A stretch of DNA of 64,000 nucleotides from Pontibacter virosus (GTDB lineage: Bacteria > Bacteroidota > Bacteroidia > Cytophagales > Hymenobacteraceae), in NCBI RefSeq assembly GCF_003096355.1, contig NZ_QEKI01000004.1:124001-188000 (forward strand), in the 5' to 3' direction. A program made the translations under genes and the position numbers. This document shows, one piece after another, positions 1 through 8,787 of this stretch; within the stretch, counting starts at the first letter, position 1, and each line of letters starts with the position of its first letter. The notes under the pieces were generated by a model that saw nothing but the letters and a program-made list of their open reading frames with translations, made no database searches and was not told the DNA's origin.

Positions 1-2348
1 TTCCAAATAAAGTACGCTAGAAGTAACCCCAACAGTAAATAGATCGCGTATGCCCAGACTGACCTGTACCATGGTGGGGCAACTGTAAATGTATAAGCCG
101 CCTCTTCGCTTTCCTGGTTATACACATTCCGAGCCTTTACGCGGAAGGTATAAGTGCCCTCCCTTAAATTGGTATACTCCTTTTGCAAAGTGCCGCCCCA
201 AGACGACCAATCGGCATCAAAACCTTCTAAAAAGTAGCGGTACTGCACGTCATCAATTCCCTCGTATAGGATGGCCCCGAACGTGAATTTCAAAGAGTTG
301 AGCGCATATGGCAAAGTAGGGATGCTATGGACAAGCTGCGTGTTATCGATTAGGCTGTTATTAACAAACGAACCGCCGTAGATCAGGGAGTCGGAGGCCT
401 GTTTACGGACTTCTACCTGTCGGATCAAGGTATAGAACTTCTCCTGCAAGCTGTTTTTCTGCAGAAAGTTCGGTTGGTACTGCACAAAGCCTTCGTCTAT
501 TCCGATGAGCACGTTCTGGTTATTGTAGTAGGCTATATGCTCAAAGCCCCCAACCAGTTTCCCTTCCAGCTTGTTGAACACATTTTTGATGACTTCGTAG
601 CTGCCATTGCTCAACTTCCGGATCAGGCCCATCTCATCGCCTGCCGAGAACCAGATATTGCCCTCTTTGTCTTCGACCAGTTTACGGACCTGTACATTGG
701 GGCTGAAAAGCTTGTTTAGTTCCTCGTAGAGCTCAAAGCGGTCGGTTCTGTTGTTGTATACGTATACCCCATGCAGCCCCGTAAAGACAAGCTTGCCGTT
801 TATTTTATATACATTGATGCCCAGGTTAGAAGGCAGTCCGTCCTTTTCGCCATAAAAAGTAGCCTGTGCCACCTTCTGCAGGTCCTCAGACAGCTTTAGC
901 TTGAATAGCCCGATGTAGCCGTGCGCCACCCATATATTGCCCTCACTGTCTTCTTCCATCACCCGCGACGACTCGTCGAAACCTGCTAGCCTGTTTTGAA
1001 AAACCAGCTTACCCGCTATCATCTTGTAAAGCATCAGGCCGTGGTAGGTACCACAGATATAATAGCCCGGCCGTGACTTCAGCGGAAGGAAAAGCCAAGC
1101 CCCCCTGTGTTCCGCCAGTCTGACTGCTTTATTGTCAACCAGTTCAAAAGGACCATTGTGATGAGAGAGAATAATTTTGCCACCTATCTCCTGTAGGTTG
1201 TATACCTGTCCCTCTGTGTTATCGACCCGTTTAAGCGGCAGGGGGTTCAGTGGGTTTTCGTCATCGTCAATGGGTTTGTAAAATAAGCCGTCACTGGTGC
1301 CCAGATAGAGCGTCGATTGGTTCACCAGGGACGCATAACCAGTTCCCGGCAGACCCAATCGTCCGTTGAAAACTTTGAAAGGTGAGTTGACCTCCACATA
1401 GTCGATGCCGTAATTGAGTGCCAGCCAAAGGTTTTCTTTGTGATCCTGGTAGATGCTTCGGACAGTACTGTTTTGCAGACCTTTGCTGCTATTCAGGTGC
1501 TGCGTCGGCCGACCGTCCATATCAATAACCACAAGGCCGTTCAAGAGTGTCCCGATGGCATAACCTTCTGTCAGGGCGGTGGCCGTATTAACTTTGTTTC
1601 TGATCAGGAATTCTTCTACAGGCCAATGGCTCTGGCTAAAGCCGTTATACCCGTCATAAATATAAACACCTCTCTCTTCTGTCAGGATCAGCGCTTTTCC
1701 GCCGGGATAAGGCAGGATAGATGCGATGTTATACGCTGAAATTTGTTCGCTCCCCGGTATACGCACCAGTCGCCTATCTTTAAGTTCGTAAATCCCCTGC
1801 CCCAGTACAGGTACCAGCAATCTGCCCTGCACATAGAAAGGAAAGCCTGTCGGTTCGTAAGGCGTCTTGTATACTTCTACACTGTCTCCATCGAAATGGT
1901 AAACACCAGAAACGGTACAGAAAAAAACCTCGTCATCTTTGGTAAAGATATTCCAGACATCGGCAAAAGACTTATCATCGCTGTTGATAAGGGGCTTAAG
2001 AGATACGTAGGCCATTACACCCGAATCATCAGGTCGCAGGTAGCCAAACTCATCCTGACCGCCCACATACACGCGTCCTTCTTTATTTACAGCAAGCGAG
2101 TGTACCGTAGATCTATTTGGAAGACCGAGTCTACGCCAGTGATTGCCATCAAACTCCAGCACACCATAGTTATTACCAAAGTACATGATGCCCCGATGGT
2201 CCTGCACCACGGCCCAGTTTTGAGGCGAAGCCTGGTATTCCTTAAGTGAGTAATTCTTGATATAGGGAACGCCTTCTCCCTTCACCTGCGCAAAGATTGA
2301 GTGGCAGAGGAATAGAAAAAGGAGAAAGATGAAAGCAAAACGTTTCAC
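1..2348 (-). CDS. Propeller/Y_Y_Y-domain sensor protein, 3' end outside window
   Basis: The minus-strand frame is open from the left edge up to a GTG at 2346-2348, with an in-frame stop just upstream, so about 782 codons are visible and the C-terminus is missing. The protein starts with a signal peptide (KRFAFIFLLFLFLCHSIFAQ). A long run of beta-propeller repeats of the Reg_prop type follows, for example DHRGIMYFGNNYGV near residue 50, DHKENLWLALNYGI near 312, DSEGNIWVAHGYIG near 470 and DKEGNIWFSAGDEMG near 565. A Y_Y_Y-type Ig-like domain (YRYFLEGFDADWSSW, then TYTFRV) lies near 700-745 and a membrane helix near 763-780. Family knowledge: this layout is the periplasmic sensor half of Bacteroidota two-component or hybrid regulators, and senses ligands, often glycans. 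The output domain (histidine kinase or DNA-binding) cannot be seen, so the class is open. Confidence 0.85.
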   Translation of the reverse strand, partial: MKRFAFIFLLFLFLCHSIFAQVKGEGVPYIKNYSLKEYQASPQNWAVVQDHRGIMYFGNNYGVLEFDGNHWRRLGLPNRSTVHSLAVNKEGRVYVGGQDEFGYLRPDDSGVMAYVSLKPLINSDDKSFADVWNIFTKDDEVFFCTVSGVYHFDGDSVEVYKTPYEPTGFPFYVQGRLLVPVLGQGIYELKDRRLVRIPGSEQISAYNIASILPYPGGKALILTEERGVYIYDGYNGFSQSHWPVEEFLIRNKVNTATALTEGYAIGTLLNGLVVIDMDGRPTQHLNSSKGLQNSTVRSIYQDHKENLWLALNYGIDYVEVNSPFKVFNGRLGLPGTGYASLVNQSTLYLGTSDGLFYKPIDDDENPLNPLPLKRVDNTEGQVYNLQEIGGKIILSHHNGPFELVDNKAVRLAEHRGAWLFLPLKSRPGYYICGTYHGLMLYKMIAGKLVFQNRLAGFDESSRVMEEDSEGNIWVAHGYIGLFKLKLSEDLQKVAQATFYGEKDGLPSNLGINVYKINGKLVFTGLHGVYVYNNRTDRFELYEELNKLFSPNVQVRKLVEDKEGNIWFSAGDEMGLIRKLSNGSYEVIKNVFNKLEGKLVGGFEHIAYYNNQNVLIGIDEGFVQYQPNFLQKNSLQEKFYTLIRQVEVRKQASDSLIYGGSFVNNSLIDNTQLVHSIPTLPYALNSLKFTFGAILYEGIDDVQYRYFLEGFDADWSSWGGTLQKEYTNLREGTYTFRVKARNVYNQESEEAAYTFTVAPPWYRSVWAYAIYLLLGLLLAYFIW

Positions 2349-2558
2349 AATCAGGCTGTGTCATTTGAGACTTTGAATATCCACAATTCAAAGCATATTT
2401 CAAATCTAACCCCGATAAGACGCAGTTGTTATAGAAAAAGGAGCACTTGTGTTATGGATAGATGGGCAGTTACATTTTAGATAAAGGGCTGTTTGACAAA
2501 AGACGAAAAATTGCGAATAGCTATACCTGTGCCTGAGTTGGGAGATAGTAAATCAAAC

Positions 2559-2642
2559 CTGTCATCTCGACAGGATGGAGAGAACTGGATTATTAAAGAT
2601 TAAGGGGATAACTCAGATTTCTCCCGACTGTCGAAATGACAG
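2559..2642. repeat. Inverted repeat, TGTCATCTCGACAG family
   Basis: The arms CTGTCATCTCGACAG (2559-2573) and CTGTCGAAATGACAG (2628-2642) pair at 14 of 15 positions across a 54-base spacer. Related fragments occur near 35750-35850 (GTCATTTTGAC ... TTTTGAGATGACA) and 40507-40530 (GATCCTTTCAGGATGACA). No reading frame lies inside. It looks like a small non-autonomous palindromic element. Confidence 0.6.
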
Positions 2643-2683
2643 AAAACGTTTAAGTAGCTGCCGCATGATCTGGACAAATGTCG

Positions 2684-2722
2684 GTGCACGATTCGGGCAG
2701 GTCGCGACCTGTCCCTACAGGG
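2684..2722 (+). repeat. REP-like element with GTCGCGAC core, copy 1
   Basis: The sequence runs GTGCACGATTCGGGCAG and then GTCGCGACCTGTCCCTAC. The centre CAGGTCGCGACCTG is a perfect palindrome. Other copies are at 17202-17239, 19255-19289 and, inverted, 43554-43585; all lie in gaps between genes. Confidence 0.65.
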
Positions 2723-2764
2723 AAAACACCTCCTAAATACCCCAACTCTTAAACTCCTAAACTT

Positions 2765-4045
2765 CTAATAATTCCACGGGTACAGCTCCGGCTCTTTGCC
2801 TCCGCGCACCTTCATGTGCAGTGGGTGCACACCCTCGGTTTCGTCAAAGTACAGGAAGGCATCGTAACGCTCAGGTATGACAGTAGGCACATAGTTGCCG
2901 AGGTGTTCCATTTTGGGGTCGTATACCACGCCGATGGCACGGTGCGGGATGGGCTGCTGCAGCTCAGGTATAGCTTTCAGGTCTTTGGAAAGGATGATCT
3001 TGTCGTCGGTGCTTAGCTCGTGCAGCAGGTGTTCCCAACTCCCCTCGCGGGCAGCTGGCATGTCCATTTTCTGCATGGGTGCGCCCCAGGAGCGGCTCGC
3101 TATCACATTGCCCTGGTAACTGCCAAAGCCGACCAGCTTCACCTGTTCACGACCGTATCGCTCGCGGGCCAGCTGACCGATGTTGAACATGCCATCGTCG
3201 GCCATATCCGTGTACTGCGCATCGCCAATGTGGGTGTTGTGCTCCCATACTATCGCTTTGGCATTCGGGCCGTGAAGTTCCAACAGGCGGTCAAGGGTTT
3301 CCATCATGTGCGTGTCGCGCACGTTCCAGGAGCCTGCCCCTCCCCTGATCATGGCGCGGTAATATTTCTCAGCATTCACGGCCACCAATGCATTTTGGGT
3401 CATGCTGAACTCGTGCTCCGGGTCATCGGGGTATACGGGGCGGCGCGAAACCTGCTCGAGCATCTGCACCACTTCATCATGGCAGTCGGTAGGCACAAAG
3501 GCGGTGGCTTGTGCGTAGGTTTGCGGATCGCGGTGGTAAGGCTCAAAGCAACGCACTGCTGCACGGGCAGCCTCAGCTGCTTTGCCATTGTATTGTTCCA
3601 TGTATTTGAGCACCTGTTCCAGCGACTCCCACAGACTGTATACATCCAGTCCGTAAAAACCTATTTTCTCCTGCACCTGCCGCAGGTGGTTGAAGTCCCG
3701 AATCCACTCCACCAGGGCGGCCACCTCCCAGTTAGCCCACATCCAGGTAGGCCAGCGGCGGTATACCTCCAGCACTTCGGCAATCTTGCGGCCTGAGTTC
3801 TGGTAGCCTTTCACGAAGCGGTTCACAGCGTAGCACTCCGGCCAGTCGCCCTCAACGGATATGAAACAGAAGCCTTTGTCTTCAATCAAACGTTTCGAGA
3901 TGGCCGTGCGCCAGGTATAGTACTCCGATGTACCATGCGAAGCCTCTCCCAACATCACGACCCGGGCGTCACCAATTTCCTCAATCAGTACATCCAGGTC
4001 TTTTTCTTTCGTAATCGGACTGTATTTGAAACGTTTGTTTTCCAT
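2765..4045 (-). CDS. Erythromycin esterase family protein
   Basis: This 426-residue protein matches the erythromycin esterase (EreA/EreB-like) superfamily. Near the N-terminus it has VVMLGEASHGTSEYYTWR, with the family's key histidine at about residue 37. A second conserved histidine stretch, VWEHNTHIGDAQY, lies near residue 270, and the length is close to that of known members. Family knowledge: true Ere enzymes hydrolyse the macrolide lactone ring by a metal-independent His/Glu mechanism, but many chromosomal homologues, including succinoglycan-biosynthesis-like proteins, have no shown role in resistance. There is no signal peptide, so it is probably cytoplasmic. It stands alone, with a terminator on its upstream side that belongs to the neighbouring DUF4197 gene. 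The substrate cannot be told from sequence. Confidence 0.88.
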   Translation of the reverse strand: MENKRFKYSPITKEKDLDVLIEEIGDARVVMLGEASHGTSEYYTWRTAISKRLIEDKGFCFISVEGDWPECYAVNRFVKGYQNSGRKIAEVLEVYRRWPTWMWANWEVAALVEWIRDFNHLRQVQEKIGFYGLDVYSLWESLEQVLKYMEQYNGKAAEAARAAVRCFEPYHRDPQTYAQATAFVPTDCHDEVVQMLEQVSRRPVYPDDPEHEFSMTQNALVAVNAEKYYRAMIRGGAGSWNVRDTHMMETLDRLLELHGPNAKAIVWEHNTHIGDAQYTDMADDGMFNIGQLARERYGREQVKLVGFGSYQGNVIASRSWGAPMQKMDMPAAREGSWEHLLHELSTDDKIILSKDLKAIPELQQPIPHRAIGVVYDPKMEHLGNYVPTVIPERYDAFLYFDETEGVHPLHMKVRGGKEPELYPWNY

Positions 4046-4134
4046 AGGTGACAGGGGCGATAAAAGTGTATCTAACTCACTCTTAAAATTTTGTGTATTG
4101 TACTTTCAATCCGGTTTTAATGTTTTGCAAAAAA

Positions 4135-4170
4135 GAAAGCCCGCCGTACCAAACGATACAGCGGGCTTTC
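4135..4170 (-). terminator. Rho-independent terminator after DUF4197 gene
   Basis: Perfect 10-bp arms GAAAGCCCGC (4135-4144) and GCGGGCTTTC (4161-4170), followed on the minus strand by a run of T. It sits 24 bases past the stop of the DUF4197 gene. Confidence 0.85.
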
Positions 4171-4193
4171 AGAAGCGGTATAGCAGGTATAGC

Positions 4194-4922
4194 TTATGAC
4201 TGATTTTCCTTGGCAAACACCCTGCGCAGCAGCTCTGTGGTGCGGGCAATCGGGTTCTCGCGTATGTTAGCCTCTTCCTGGGCAACTAGCTGAAACAGGC
4301 CGTCCATCGCTTTTTGCGTGGCATACTCGTCGAGGTTCGGATTCACCTTCTGCACCAGCGGAATCTGGTTATACTGGGTCACCAGGTCGGTATAGTAGCG
4401 GGTGGCGTTCGTCTTCTCCAGCGATTTCTGAATAACCGGCATAAAGGCGGCTTGCAGTTGCGTAGAAGTTGTGCGCTTGAGGTACTGCGTAGCCGCGTCT
4501 TTGTCGCCTTTCAAGATGCCCCAGGCATCCTGTATCGTCATTTGCTTGATAGCGTTCACGAAAATAGGCACGGCACTCTTGGCGGCGTCTTCAGCTCCAC
4601 GGTTCAGGGTCATCACAAAGCGGTCTACCTCTTTGCCCAAACCTACCTGACGCAGCGTGTTTTCCACCTTCTGCACATCTGGCGGGAAAGGGATTCGGAT
4701 CAGCGAGTTCTTATAAAATCCATCCGTTTGAGATGCCTGGTTGGAACCTTTGGTGATGCCTACTTCCAACGCCTGTTTCAGGCCGGAAGCTACTTCATCG
4801 CGGGTAACAGCAGTTCCGGTTCCGGCCATTACGCCATCAACGGTCCGCTGAATGTCGGCCACCGTACAAGCCGAGGCGCCAAGGGTCAGGGCTACAAGGG
4901 AGGTGTAGAGTAATTTTTTCAT
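4194..4922 (-). CDS. DUF4197 family lipoprotein
   Basis: The 242-residue product begins MKKLLYTSLVALTLGASAC, a lipoprotein signal with the lipobox cysteine at about residue 19, so it should be anchored in the envelope. The body is mostly helical and matches DUF4197, with the stretches VASGLKQALEVGITKGSNQAS, LIRIPFPPDVQKVENTLRQVG and MNRGAEDAAKSAVPIF-like (here LNRGAEDAAKSAVPIF). DUF4197 proteins are widespread in Bacteroidota and Proteobacteria and have no assigned biochemical function. The gene is monocistronic, divergent from cinA and closed by the hairpin at 4135-4170. Confidence 0.88.
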   Translation of the reverse strand: MKKLLYTSLVALTLGASACTVADIQRTVDGVMAGTGTAVTRDEVASGLKQALEVGITKGSNQASQTDGFYKNSLIRIPFPPDVQKVENTLRQVGLGKEVDRFVMTLNRGAEDAAKSAVPIFVNAIKQMTIQDAWGILKGDKDAATQYLKRTTSTQLQAAFMPVIQKSLEKTNATRYYTDLVTQYNQIPLVQKVNPNLDEYATQKAMDGLFQLVAQEEANIRENPIARTTELLRRVFAKENQS

Positions 4923-5077
4923 GGGTTTAGAGTTAAATTCACAAAGATGCAGGCCTATACCTGTCAGCCGGGTCGAAAATACAGAAAATAAACGCAGCTA
5001 TGCTTCAGTTTGAGCGAACATCTTTAACTTGAAATGGTTTTCCAGACCAACACACAAATCAGACCAAAAAATTTACG

Positions 5078-6337
5078 ATGAAAGCGGTATACGCAGAAAT
5101 AATTACGGTAGGCGATGAGATTCTGTACGGTCAGATCGTGGACACCAACTCGGCCTGGATGGGCACCGAACTGGCCAAAATAGGTATACGGGTAAAGCAA
5201 ATCACGTCGGTATCGGACGAGGCGAGCCACATTGTGGAGGCACTCGACAGTGCCAAAACCCGCGCCGATATCATTTTGATGACCGGTGGCCTCGGCCCCA
5301 CCAAAGACGACCTGACCAAAAACGTACTAGCTGATTATTTCCATACCGAGCTCAAACTCGACGAGCAATCGCTGGCCGATGTGACAGAACTGTTCAAAAG
5401 CCGCGGCTACGAATTGACGGAACTCAACCGCCAGCAGGCCTTTCTACCGGCCACGTGCAAGGCTGTGCGCAACGTGCTGGGCACGGCGCCGGGTATGTGG
5501 TTTGAGGACGAAGGCAAGGTATACGTATCGATGCCGGGGGTGCCCTATGAGATGAAACGCATGATGACGGACATTGTGCTGCCTCAACTGAAGGCTTATT
5601 TTAAACCGCCGCACATCATACATAAAGTGATTCAGACGGTAGGTATACCCGAGTCGATGCTGGCCGAGAAGTTGGACGAATGGGAAATCGGTTTGCCTCC
5701 GCACATCCGGTTGGCCTACCTGCCCCACCTCGGCGGCGTGCGCCTGCGTCTGACGGGCACCAGCGACAATGCCCAACAGCTGGAACAGGAACTGGAAACG
5801 GAAGTAGGCAAGCTGACGGCCCTCGTTCCGAAGCACATTTTTGCCTACGGCGAAGTACCTCTGGAGGAGGCGTTGGGACAGCTCTTGAAGGAACGCGGCC
5901 TCACGATCTCCGTTGCCGAAAGCTGCACGGGCGGTTACCTGGCTCATCGCTTTACCAGCGTGCCCGGCAGTTCGGCTTATTTCATGGGCGGCGTGGTGGC
6001 CTACGACAACAGCGTGAAAATGCAGGTGCTCGGCGTAAAGCCGGAAACACTGCAAGAGCACGGCGCCGTGAGCGAGGCCACGGTGCTGGAGATGGCCCAA
6101 AACGTGCGCCAGAAGCTCAATACCGACATCGGAGTGGCCACCAGCGGCATCGCCGGACCGGACGGCGGCACCCCCGAAAAGCCGGTCGGTACCATCTGGA
6201 TCGCCTATGCCGACCAGCATGGCAGCCGCGCGAAACTTTTGCAGTACAATAAAAACCGTCAGCTCAATATTGAGTATACTGCCTTGGCTGTGCTCAACCT
6301 CGTACGCCAAAGTTTGAATATAGCCGTTGATGAATAG
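5078..6337 (+). CDS. cinA: CinA family protein (competence/damage-inducible; NMN deamidase type)
   Basis: This 419-residue protein has the normal two-domain CinA layout. Residues 1-170 form a molybdopterin-binding-like (MoCF) domain with TVGDEILYGQIVDTNSAW and the glycine-rich MTGGLGPTKDD. Residues 255-415 form the C-terminal CinA domain with VAESCTGGYLAHR and TSGIAGPDGGTPEKPVGT, the motifs of nicotinamide-mononucleotide deamidases (PncC). Family knowledge: such proteins recycle NMN to nicotinate mononucleotide for NAD synthesis, and some are co-expressed with competence genes. The window also has nadE at 48.4 kb, but the two are not linked. The next gene, an E2 subunit, has its own promoter. 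Confidence 0.95.
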   Translation: MKAVYAEIITVGDEILYGQIVDTNSAWMGTELAKIGIRVKQITSVSDEASHIVEALDSAKTRADIILMTGGLGPTKDDLTKNVLADYFHTELKLDEQSLADVTELFKSRGYELTELNRQQAFLPATCKAVRNVLGTAPGMWFEDEGKVYVSMPGVPYEMKRMMTDIVLPQLKAYFKPPHIIHKVIQTVGIPESMLAEKLDEWEIGLPPHIRLAYLPHLGGVRLRLTGTSDNAQQLEQELETEVGKLTALVPKHIFAYGEVPLEEALGQLLKERGLTISVAESCTGGYLAHRFTSVPGSSAYFMGGVVAYDNSVKMQVLGVKPETLQEHGAVSEATVLEMAQNVRQKLNTDIGVATSGIAGPDGGTPEKPVGTIWIAYADQHGSRAKLLQYNKNRQLNIEYTALAVLNLVRQSLNIAVDE

Positions 6338-6348
6338 GCTAAAATCCT

Positions 6349-6356
6349 TAACTTTG
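6349..6356 (+). promoter_or_regulatory. Predicted -7 element for the E2 gene
   Basis: TAACTTTG followed by TTTGC matches the Bacteroidota TAnnTTTG element. A TTG at 6327 sits at a fitting -33 distance. Transcription would start near 6363, leaving a leader of about 90 bases before the ATG at 6453. Confidence 0.6.
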
Positions 6357-6452
6357 TTTGCAAATTCGGGTCGCCAGGTATAGCGTGGCTTTGCTTTTCT
6401 GTTTCCTGCGGCCCTAAAACTGTCCCTTAATAGAACAACGAATAAACAAAAT

Positions 6453-7820
6453 ATGGCACTTGTAGAAATGATTATGCCCAAAATGGGTGAGAGTATCATG
6501 GAAGGTACCGTTCTGAAATGGCTCAAAAACGTGGGTGACACGATTGAGCAGGACGAATCGGTGCTGGAAGTAGCTACAGACAAAGTGGACACGGAAGTAC
6601 CTGCTATTCAGGGCGGTGTGCTGAAGGAGATACTGGTACAGGAAGGTGACGTGGTAGCCGTGGGTGCCCCGATTGCCATCATCTCTACCAACGGCGAAGA
6701 CACTGCCGCTCCTGCCCCTGCCGCTGCAGAAACTCCTGCCGCCGCTCCGGCGCCACAGGCAGTTGCACAGCCTGCAGCCGCTTCTTCTGACGGTGCCGTA
6801 GCCAAACTCGACCAGCCAGCCTCCGGCCGTTTCTACTCTCCGCTCGTGCTCAACATCGCCCGCGAAGAAGGCATCTCGATGCAGGAACTGGAGTACGTAC
6901 CGGGCACAGGCAAAGAAGGTCGCGTGTCGAAGAAAGATATCCTGACTTACGTAGAGAGCCGCAAAAACGCACCACAGCAAGCTGCCGCTCCACAGGCTCA
7001 GCCACAGGCACAAGCACCTGCCGCAGCGCCACAGGCCGCTCCGGCACCAGCTGCTCAGCCACAGGCTCAGGCTGCCCCTGCCGCCTCCAAGCCAGCCGCT
7101 TCTTACAGCGGAAACGTGGAAATCATCGAGATGGACCGCATGCGCAAAATGATTGCCGACCGCATGGTGGACAGCAAGCGCGTATCGCCGCACGTGACTT
7201 CTTTCGTGGAGGCCGATGTGACCAACATCGTGAATTGGCGCAACAAGTGGAAGAACGACTACAAGCGTCGCGAAGGCGAAAACCTGACCTTCACCCCGAT
7301 CTTCATCGATGCAATTGCCAAAGCGATCAAGGATTTCCCGATGATCAACGTGTCGGTGGACGGTGGTAATATCATTCGTCACAAAGACATCAACATCGGG
7401 ATGGCCGTGGCCCTGCCAAGCGGTAACCTGATCGTACCGAACATCAAGAACGCCGACCAGCTGAACCTGAACGGCCTGACCAAAAAGGTGAACGACCTGG
7501 CTAACCGTGGCCGCATCAACAAACTGACACCAGACGATCTAGCGGGCGGTACTTATACCGTATCGAACGTGGGATCATTTGGCAACGTGATGGGCACACC
7601 GATTATCATGCAGCCGCAAGTAGCTATTATGGCCGTGGGTGCTATCAAGAAGAAGCCTGCAGTAATCGAGACGCCTGAAGGCGACCTGATTGGTGTTCGT
7701 CACTTCATGTTCCTGTCGCACTCTTACGACCACCGTGTAGTGGACGGCTCACTAGGTGGCATGTTCGTGCGCCGTGTGGCTGATTACCTCGAGAACTTCG
7801 ACGTAAACCAGACGATCTAA
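6453..7820 (+). CDS. 2-oxo acid dehydrogenase complex, dihydrolipoyl acyltransferase (E2)
   Basis: The 455-residue protein is an E2 acyltransferase. Residues 1-80 are a lipoyl domain with the lipoylated lysine in EVATDKVDTEVPA. An Ala/Pro linker leads to a peripheral subunit-binding domain near 115-155 (SPLVLNIAREEGISMQELE ... GRVSKKDI). A second, Ala/Pro/Gln-rich linker follows, and then the catalytic core (about 220-455), ending in the active-site motif SHSYDHRVVDG. It transfers acyl groups from an E1 to CoA. Pyruvate, 2-oxoglutarate and branched-chain E2s look alike at this level, and no E1 or E3 gene is adjacent, so the substrate is not assigned. It carries no AGGTATA site, unlike most of its neighbours. 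Confidence 0.93.
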   Translation: MALVEMIMPKMGESIMEGTVLKWLKNVGDTIEQDESVLEVATDKVDTEVPAIQGGVLKEILVQEGDVVAVGAPIAIISTNGEDTAAPAPAAAETPAAAPAPQAVAQPAAASSDGAVAKLDQPASGRFYSPLVLNIAREEGISMQELEYVPGTGKEGRVSKKDILTYVESRKNAPQQAAAPQAQPQAQAPAAAPQAAPAPAAQPQAQAAPAASKPAASYSGNVEIIEMDRMRKMIADRMVDSKRVSPHVTSFVEADVTNIVNWRNKWKNDYKRREGENLTFTPIFIDAIAKAIKDFPMINVSVDGGNIIRHKDINIGMAVALPSGNLIVPNIKNADQLNLNGLTKKVNDLANRGRINKLTPDDLAGGTYTVSNVGSFGNVMGTPIIMQPQVAIMAVGAIKKKPAVIETPEGDLIGVRHFMFLSHSYDHRVVDGSLGGMFVRRVADYLENFDVNQTI

Positions 7821-7866
7821 TTTTTTACAAAGGAGTTTTTCGACGAAAGACTTCAGGTATAAACAG

Positions 7867-7901
7867 AAAGCCTGCCTCCAGAAATTGGGGCAGGCTTTTT
7901 T
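7867..7901 (+). terminator. Rho-independent terminator after the E2 gene
   Basis: Arms AAAGCCTGCC (7867-7876) and GGCAGGCTTT (7889-7898) are followed by further T. It lies 46 bases past the E2 stop and also separates the E2 gene from the AT-rich cassette. Confidence 0.85.
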
Positions 7902-7928
7902 GTAGGGATAAGGTTTAGCAGTTATAAG

Positions 7929-8453
7929 CTAAATAATAATATTAGTGAGTACACCAGTTGAGTCATACTCAAAAAGAATTGCCTCATCTGTTGCTGTCCC
8001 ATTGCTTGTTTTGAAATTTACAAATAGCTGGCCGTCTTCTTTCAGATGATAGGAGTTCGGGAAAATATCTTGCAGGCCACTGATATTATCCCCTACCCTT
8101 ATATGATGTAGACCATTAAGACTCAGGATAAATGAGCTTGTCTTTATATGAATGCTTGTTAATTTGTCAGCATCAAAATAAAAGCTTGCATTATCGTATA
8201 TATACTCTTTGTAAATCTTAGTGTCTTGCTCAGAGTTTATATTGTCAATACTTTTAGGTTTTCCTAAAACCGAAGTTAATATTGTAGGGCTATCAGTTAA
8301 TTTAAATATGGGATTTGTTTCCTTATTAATCCTAATAGCCACTGCTGATGGTGCTATTAAATCTGGCAAAATCGAATTCGTCTGGCTTTGAGCATCGCAG
8401 CTATACAAACCTATACAAATGATTACTAGAATTGATAGAATTATTTTTTTCAT
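7929..8453 (-). CDS. Hypothetical lipoprotein of AT-rich cassette (third gene)
   Basis: The 174-residue product starts MKKIILSILVIICIGLYSCDAQ, a clear lipoprotein signal with the cysteine at about residue 19. The mature part is unlike anything I can name. It contains SVLGKPKSIDN, YDNASFYFDADKLTSI and IRVGDNISGLQDIFP, a layout faintly like the SmpA/BamE fold (a 'G.s...l...lG.P' turn followed by beta strands); that likeness is inference. Codon use is strongly AT-biased compared with genes on either side. It lies 22 bases downstream of the 103-residue gene on the same strand, so the three genes of the cassette are probably one operon. Confidence 0.75.
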   Translation of the reverse strand: MKKIILSILVIICIGLYSCDAQSQTNSILPDLIAPSAVAIRINKETNPIFKLTDSPTILTSVLGKPKSIDNINSEQDTKIYKEYIYDNASFYFDADKLTSIHIKTSSFILSLNGLHHIRVGDNISGLQDIFPNSYHLKEDGQLFVNFKTSNGTATDEAILFEYDSTGVLTNIII

Positions 8454-8475
8454 TGGTACTTACTACTTTTAATAA

Positions 8476-8787
8476 CTATTGTGGATCGGATAGCTTTATA
8501 ACCCTATCGTCTGATTCATCAAATACAATTTCAATTTGGTCAGAGACATAAATCAGAGGGGGTTGATACAAGTAAATGTAAGTTTGATTTTGCTCGTTAA
8601 TTACAATATGCCCTGGTTGTCCCATATGCTCTACTACATCTGATTTACTCATCCCAATCTCCACTTTTTTAAAAAAACGATAATTTCTTGGGCCTTTCCC
8701 AAAAGTTACATATAACAACAAAGTCACTACTAATATTAAAAAGGAAACTATTATTACTTTCTTCATCATCTTAAATATTAGGGACAT
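8476..8787 (-). CDS. Small BamE/SmpA-like membrane-anchored protein of AT-rich cassette
   Basis: This 103-residue protein has an N-terminal hydrophobic segment (VIIVSFLILVVTLLLYVTF, about 12-30) that could be a signal anchor. A short domain follows with KVEIGMSKSDVVEHMGQPG, the helix-turn pattern of SmpA/BamE/OmlA proteins, and a beta-rich tail. The fold assignment is weak. The true start may be an internal methionine (MMKKVIIV). Its 5' end overlaps the 3' end of the upstream 457-codon gene by 10 bases, which suggests translational coupling. Composition is as AT-rich as the rest of the cassette. Confidence 0.7.
   Translation of the reverse strand: MSLIFKMMKKVIIVSFLILVVTLLLYVTFGKGPRNYRFFKKVEIGMSKSDVVEHMGQPGHIVINEQNQTYIYLYQPPLIYVSDQIEIVFDESDDRVIKLSDPQ

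Larger units (their letters stand above)
2349..2764. other. Intergenic region with two repeat elements
   Basis: I see no gene in this 416-base gap. It holds an AGGTATA-family site near 2523 (TATACCT), a long imperfect inverted repeat at 2559-2642, and one copy of the GTCGCGAC-centred repeat at 2684-2722. The last 40 bases are made of AACTC/TAAACT words like those found at other gene ends in the window. Confidence 0.7.

Noticed and set aside
6960..7090. Repetitive Ala/Pro/Gln-coding DNA
   Set aside because: It is the normal flexible linker of an E2 acyltransferase, not a separate repeat element.
5444..7382. Long minus-strand frames opposite cinA and the E2 gene
   Set aside because: They are antisense shadows of well-identified genes; their translations show no known motif.
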